Assembly (NCBI GenBank): GCA_012035435.1
Contig: JAAUPH010000092.1
Span: 1-8,204 of the forward strand
From: Sphingopyxis sp.
GTDB taxonomy: Bacteria > Pseudomonadota > Alphaproteobacteria > Sphingomonadales > Sphingomonadaceae
DNA length: 8,204 bases
Direction of reading: 5' to 3'
The notes under the pieces: generated by a model
What the model was told of the DNA's origin: nothing
What the model saw: the letters and a program-made list of their open reading frames with translations, nothing else
Database searches by the model: none
Position numbers and translations under genes: made by a program
In this document: positions 6,119-8,204 of the stretch, one piece after another
Layout: each line of letters opens with the position of its first letter
Position numbering within the stretch: position 1 is the stretch's first letter

Positions 6119-7411
6119 ATGGCCGGTGCAAGACTTTCTGACGCCTTGAGTCTGCCCTGCGGAGCGGTGCTACCCAACCGTATTGCCAAGGCCGCGATGA
6201 CCGAGGGGCTTGCCGACCGAGCGGGACGGCCCACGGCGGAACTGACGCGGCTGTATGAGCGGTGGGGTGCGGGCGGCGCGGGACTGTTGTTGTCGGGCAA
6301 TGTGCAGATCGATGCGCAGCATCTTGAACGGCCGGGGAACGTCATTGTCGACTCTGAACCCGATGCGGAGATGCTGGCCGCCATGCGCGAATGGACCGCA
6401 GCGGCGACCGCGGGGGGCGCACATTTCTGGGCGCAGATCAGCCATGCCGGGCGGCAGACGCAAAAGGCGGTCAATCCGCATCCCAAGGCACCATCGGCGG
6501 TCAAGCTGGGCTTGCCCGGCGGCCAATTCGGTGAGCCGGTGGCGATGACGGAGGAGGATATTGCGGCAGTGGTGAAGGGCTTTGCGCGGGCGGCGCGGGT
6601 GTGCCGTCAGGGCGGGTTTACCGGGGTGCAGGTGCATGCGGCGCATGGCTATCTGCTGTCCCAGTTTTTAAGTCCGCGCAGTAATCAGCGTAGCGACCAG
6701 TGGGGCGGCACGCTTGAGAACCGCGCCCGCCTGTTGCTCGATGTCGTGGCCGCCGTTCGCGCCGCAGTCGGAGATGAGTTTCCGGTTGCGGTGAAGCTCA
6801 ACAGCGCCGATTTTCAAAAGGGCGGCTTTGGCTTCGAGGATGCGCTGCAGGTTGCGGACTGGCTGGCGGCGGCGCGGGTCGATTTGATCGAAGTGTCGGG
6901 CGGCACCTATGAACAGCCCAAATTGCTGGGGCTAGAAGGCGTCGAGCCGGTTGACGGGCAGGGGGTGAAGGAGTCGACCTTGGCCCGCGAAGCCTATTTC
7001 GTCGATTTCGCGCGCGCGATGCAGGCGCGGGTTTCGGTGCCACTGATGGTCACGGGCGGGCTGCGGCGGCGCGATGCGATGGAGGAAGTGCTGGCAAGCG
7101 GCGCGGCCGATGTGATCGGCGTGGGCCGCCCGATGTGCGTGATGACCGATGCACCGGCGCAATTGTTGAACGGGTTGGATGAACTGCCGCGCTATGAAAA
7201 GGATTTGAAGCTGTTCCCCGCATGGCTGGGGTTCCTGCGCACGCTGAAACTCAGTCGGACGATTGAAGGCTTTGCCGGGCAATATTGGTTTTATGGGCAA
7301 CTGTACGCGCTGGGCCGCACCGGTGCGGCCGACCCTGACCTGTCGGTGATGGCTGGGTGGCGCGAGGTTGAGCGGACGCACAAGGCGTGGCTGCAGGGGC
7401 GCGGGCGATAA
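6119..7411 (+). CDS. Old Yellow Enzyme-family NADH:flavin oxidoreductase
   Basis: This 430-residue FMN-dependent TIM-barrel enzyme belongs to a family that reduces activated C=C bonds (enones, enals) with NAD(P)H in the cytoplasm. Visible elements are LPNRIAKAAMTEG (18-30), QISHAGRQ (106-113), the active-site HAAHGYLLSQFLSP (173-186), with His173/His176 and Tyr178 at the OYE His/Asn-Tyr positions, SDQWGGTLENRARL (192-205), and the FMN phosphate-binding VTGGLRR (311-317) and SGAADVIGVGRPM (327-339). The His-x-x-His pair is as in YqjM, but Thr28 stands where YqjM has Cys26, as in OYE1. There is no Cys-rich 4Fe-4S motif or C-terminal FAD domain, so it is not a full 2,4-dienoyl-CoA reductase. A tail of about 75 residues after the barrel (from about 355) is Trp/Tyr-rich. 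The start has a good GGAG. It is divergent from merC and convergent with the acyl-CoA ligase. The substrate is unknown. Confidence 0.88.
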   Translation: MAGARLSDALSLPCGAVLPNRIAKAAMTEGLADRAGRPTAELTRLYERWGAGGAGLLLSGNVQIDAQHLERPGNVIVDSEPDAEMLAAMREWTAAATAGGAHFWAQISHAGRQTQKAVNPHPKAPSAVKLGLPGGQFGEPVAMTEEDIAAVVKGFARAARVCRQGGFTGVQVHAAHGYLLSQFLSPRSNQRSDQWGGTLENRARLLLDVVAAVRAAVGDEFPVAVKLNSADFQKGGFGFEDALQVADWLAAARVDLIEVSGGTYEQPKLLGLEGVEPVDGQGVKESTLAREAYFVDFARAMQARVSVPLMVTGGLRRRDAMEEVLASGAADVIGVGRPMCVMTDAPAQLLNGLDELPRYEKDLKLFPAWLGFLRTLKLSRTIEGFAGQYWFYGQLYALGRTGAADPDLSVMAGWREVERTHKAWLQGRGR

Positions 7412-7435
7412 TTAGGAACTGTCCCTAATTATCGC
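7405..7435. terminator. Perfect 12-bp inverted repeat between convergent genes, probable bidirectional terminator or REP-like palindrome
   Basis: The arms GCGATAATTAGG (7405-7416) and CCTAATTATCGC (7424-7435) are exact reverse complements around a 7-base loop (AACTGTC). The TAA of the oxidoreductase (7409-7411) lies in the left arm and the TAG of the ligase (7427-7425) in the right arm. The hairpin is positioned to end both transcripts, although no U-tract follows on either strand. The GGAACTGTCCC core also resembles short palindromes repeated in many proteobacterial genomes. Confidence 0.65.
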
Positions 7436-8204
7436 TGGAACCAAGCTCCGCCCGCAACGCCTTGCGGTCCAGTTTGCCGATCATCGTTTTGGGCAGGCTG
7501 TCGCGCACGGTCATGCTTGCCACGCGTTCATGCTTGCCGAGTTGGGGGTTCAGCCAAGCCATCAACAAATCGTCATCGATCGGCTCGGCCTCGCTCTCCA
7601 GCGTGACAAACGCAGCGGGCCGTTCCCCCATCCGCGCATCCGGCACGCCCAGCACCAGCGCCTCCTTCACCGCAGGATGCGTGTAAAGCACGCGCTCTAT
7701 CTCACTGGGATATACTTTGAACCCGCCGACCGCGATCATGTCCTTCAGCCGGTCGACGATGCGGATATAGCCATCCTCATCGATCAGCGCGACATCGCCG
7801 GTGCGCAGCCACCCGTCGGCGGTAAAGCTGTCACCATCGGCATCGGGTCGGTTCCAATAGCCGCGCATGATCTGCGGTCCGCGCACGACTAGCTCGCCGG
7901 GCTCGCCTTCGGGCGCGGGGCGCGAGGCATCCTCTTTGTCGACCAGCTTCACTTCCGTGCGGGGCAGCACCTGCCCGATCGTGCCTGCCTTGATCGGCCC
8001 CTCATAGGGATTGGTCGAGACCACGCCAGCGCTCTCGGTCAGCCCATAGCCCTCGACCAGCGCCGCGCCGCTGCGGGCGGTGAAGTCTTCGCGCAGCACG
8101 GACGGCATCGGCGCGCCGCCCGATATGCAGATGCGCAGGCTTGAAAAATCGGTCTTCGCAATGGCGGGATGGTCGAGCAGCGCCTGATACATGGTCGGCA
8201 CGCC
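7425..8204 (-). CDS. fadD: Long-chain acyl-CoA synthetase (AMP-binding, FadD-like), C-terminal part, runs off the window
   Basis: The 259 residues visible are the C-terminal half of an adenylate-forming enzyme that activates a fatty acid with ATP and joins it to CoA. Motifs in order are SGGAPMP (about 27-33), EGYGLTES (50-57, the YGxTE element), GWLRTGD (130-136), then the hinge region DRLKDMIAVGGFKVYP (150-165) and LPKTMIGKLDRK (236-247), whose GK lysine is the adenylation catalytic residue. The frame is open to the window edge (GVPTMYQ at the start of the fragment), so the N-terminal half and start lie beyond 8204. The FadD-type DRLKDMI hinge and the PSEIE sequence favour a medium/long-chain acyl ligase, but chain length cannot be told and the symbol is tentative. 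The stop codon lies in the palindrome shared with the convergent oxidoreductase. Confidence 0.88.
   Translation of the reverse strand, partial: GVPTMYQALLDHPAIAKTDFSSLRICISGGAPMPSVLREDFTARSGAALVEGYGLTESAGVVSTNPYEGPIKAGTIGQVLPRTEVKLVDKEDASRPAPEGEPGELVVRGPQIMRGYWNRPDADGDSFTADGWLRTGDVALIDEDGYIRIVDRLKDMIAVGGFKVYPSEIERVLYTHPAVKEALVLGVPDARMGERPAAFVTLESEAEPIDDDLLMAWLNPQLGKHERVASMTVRDSLPKTMIGKLDRKALRAELGSSDN

Overview
The window looks like chromosomal DNA of a GC-rich alphaproteobacterium, most likely a sphingomonad (Sphingopyxis/Sphingomonas-like). This is an impression from the proteins (single-chain class I fumarase, MerC-family protein next to Zur, Pr6Pr membrane protein) and base composition, not a search result. 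No rRNA, tRNA, insertion sequence or CRISPR array was seen, and no stretch over 300 bases lacks a gene.

Layout: (a) 1-1182, plus strand. One open frame starts as the glutamine amidotransferase part of an asparagine synthase and turns, at a GC-repeat near 228-245, into a class V aminotransferase that lacks its N-terminus and carries a one-base frameshift at 612-614. (b) 1190-5993, minus strand. Five co-directional genes, read in transcription order: MerC-family membrane protein, Zur (zinc-responsive Fur-family repressor), Pr6Pr six-TM membrane protein, class I fumarate hydratase, and a secreted cysteine-rich Sel1-repeat protein. Gaps are 38-60 bp. The fumarase and Sel1 genes each carry one apparent 1-base deletion. 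A good candidate Zur box (6001-6018) lies just upstream of merC, so merC-zur is probably an autoregulated zinc-responsive unit. (c) 6119-7411, plus strand: an intact Old Yellow Enzyme-family flavin oxidoreductase. (d) 7425-8204, minus strand: the C-terminal half of an acyl-CoA ligase that runs off the window. These last two genes converge on a perfect 12-bp inverted repeat (7405-7435) that holds both stop codons.

The three single-base frameshifts, each touching a G or C run, plus the chimeric junction, are most simply explained by sequencing or assembly error in a draft or metagenomic contig. Real decay cannot be excluded from sequence alone. The most interesting biology is the Zur box/MerC/Zur unit, the Pr6Pr protein with a possible Thr/His hydrolase pair, the CX7C-patterned periplasmic repeat protein, and the stop-codon-bearing palindrome.
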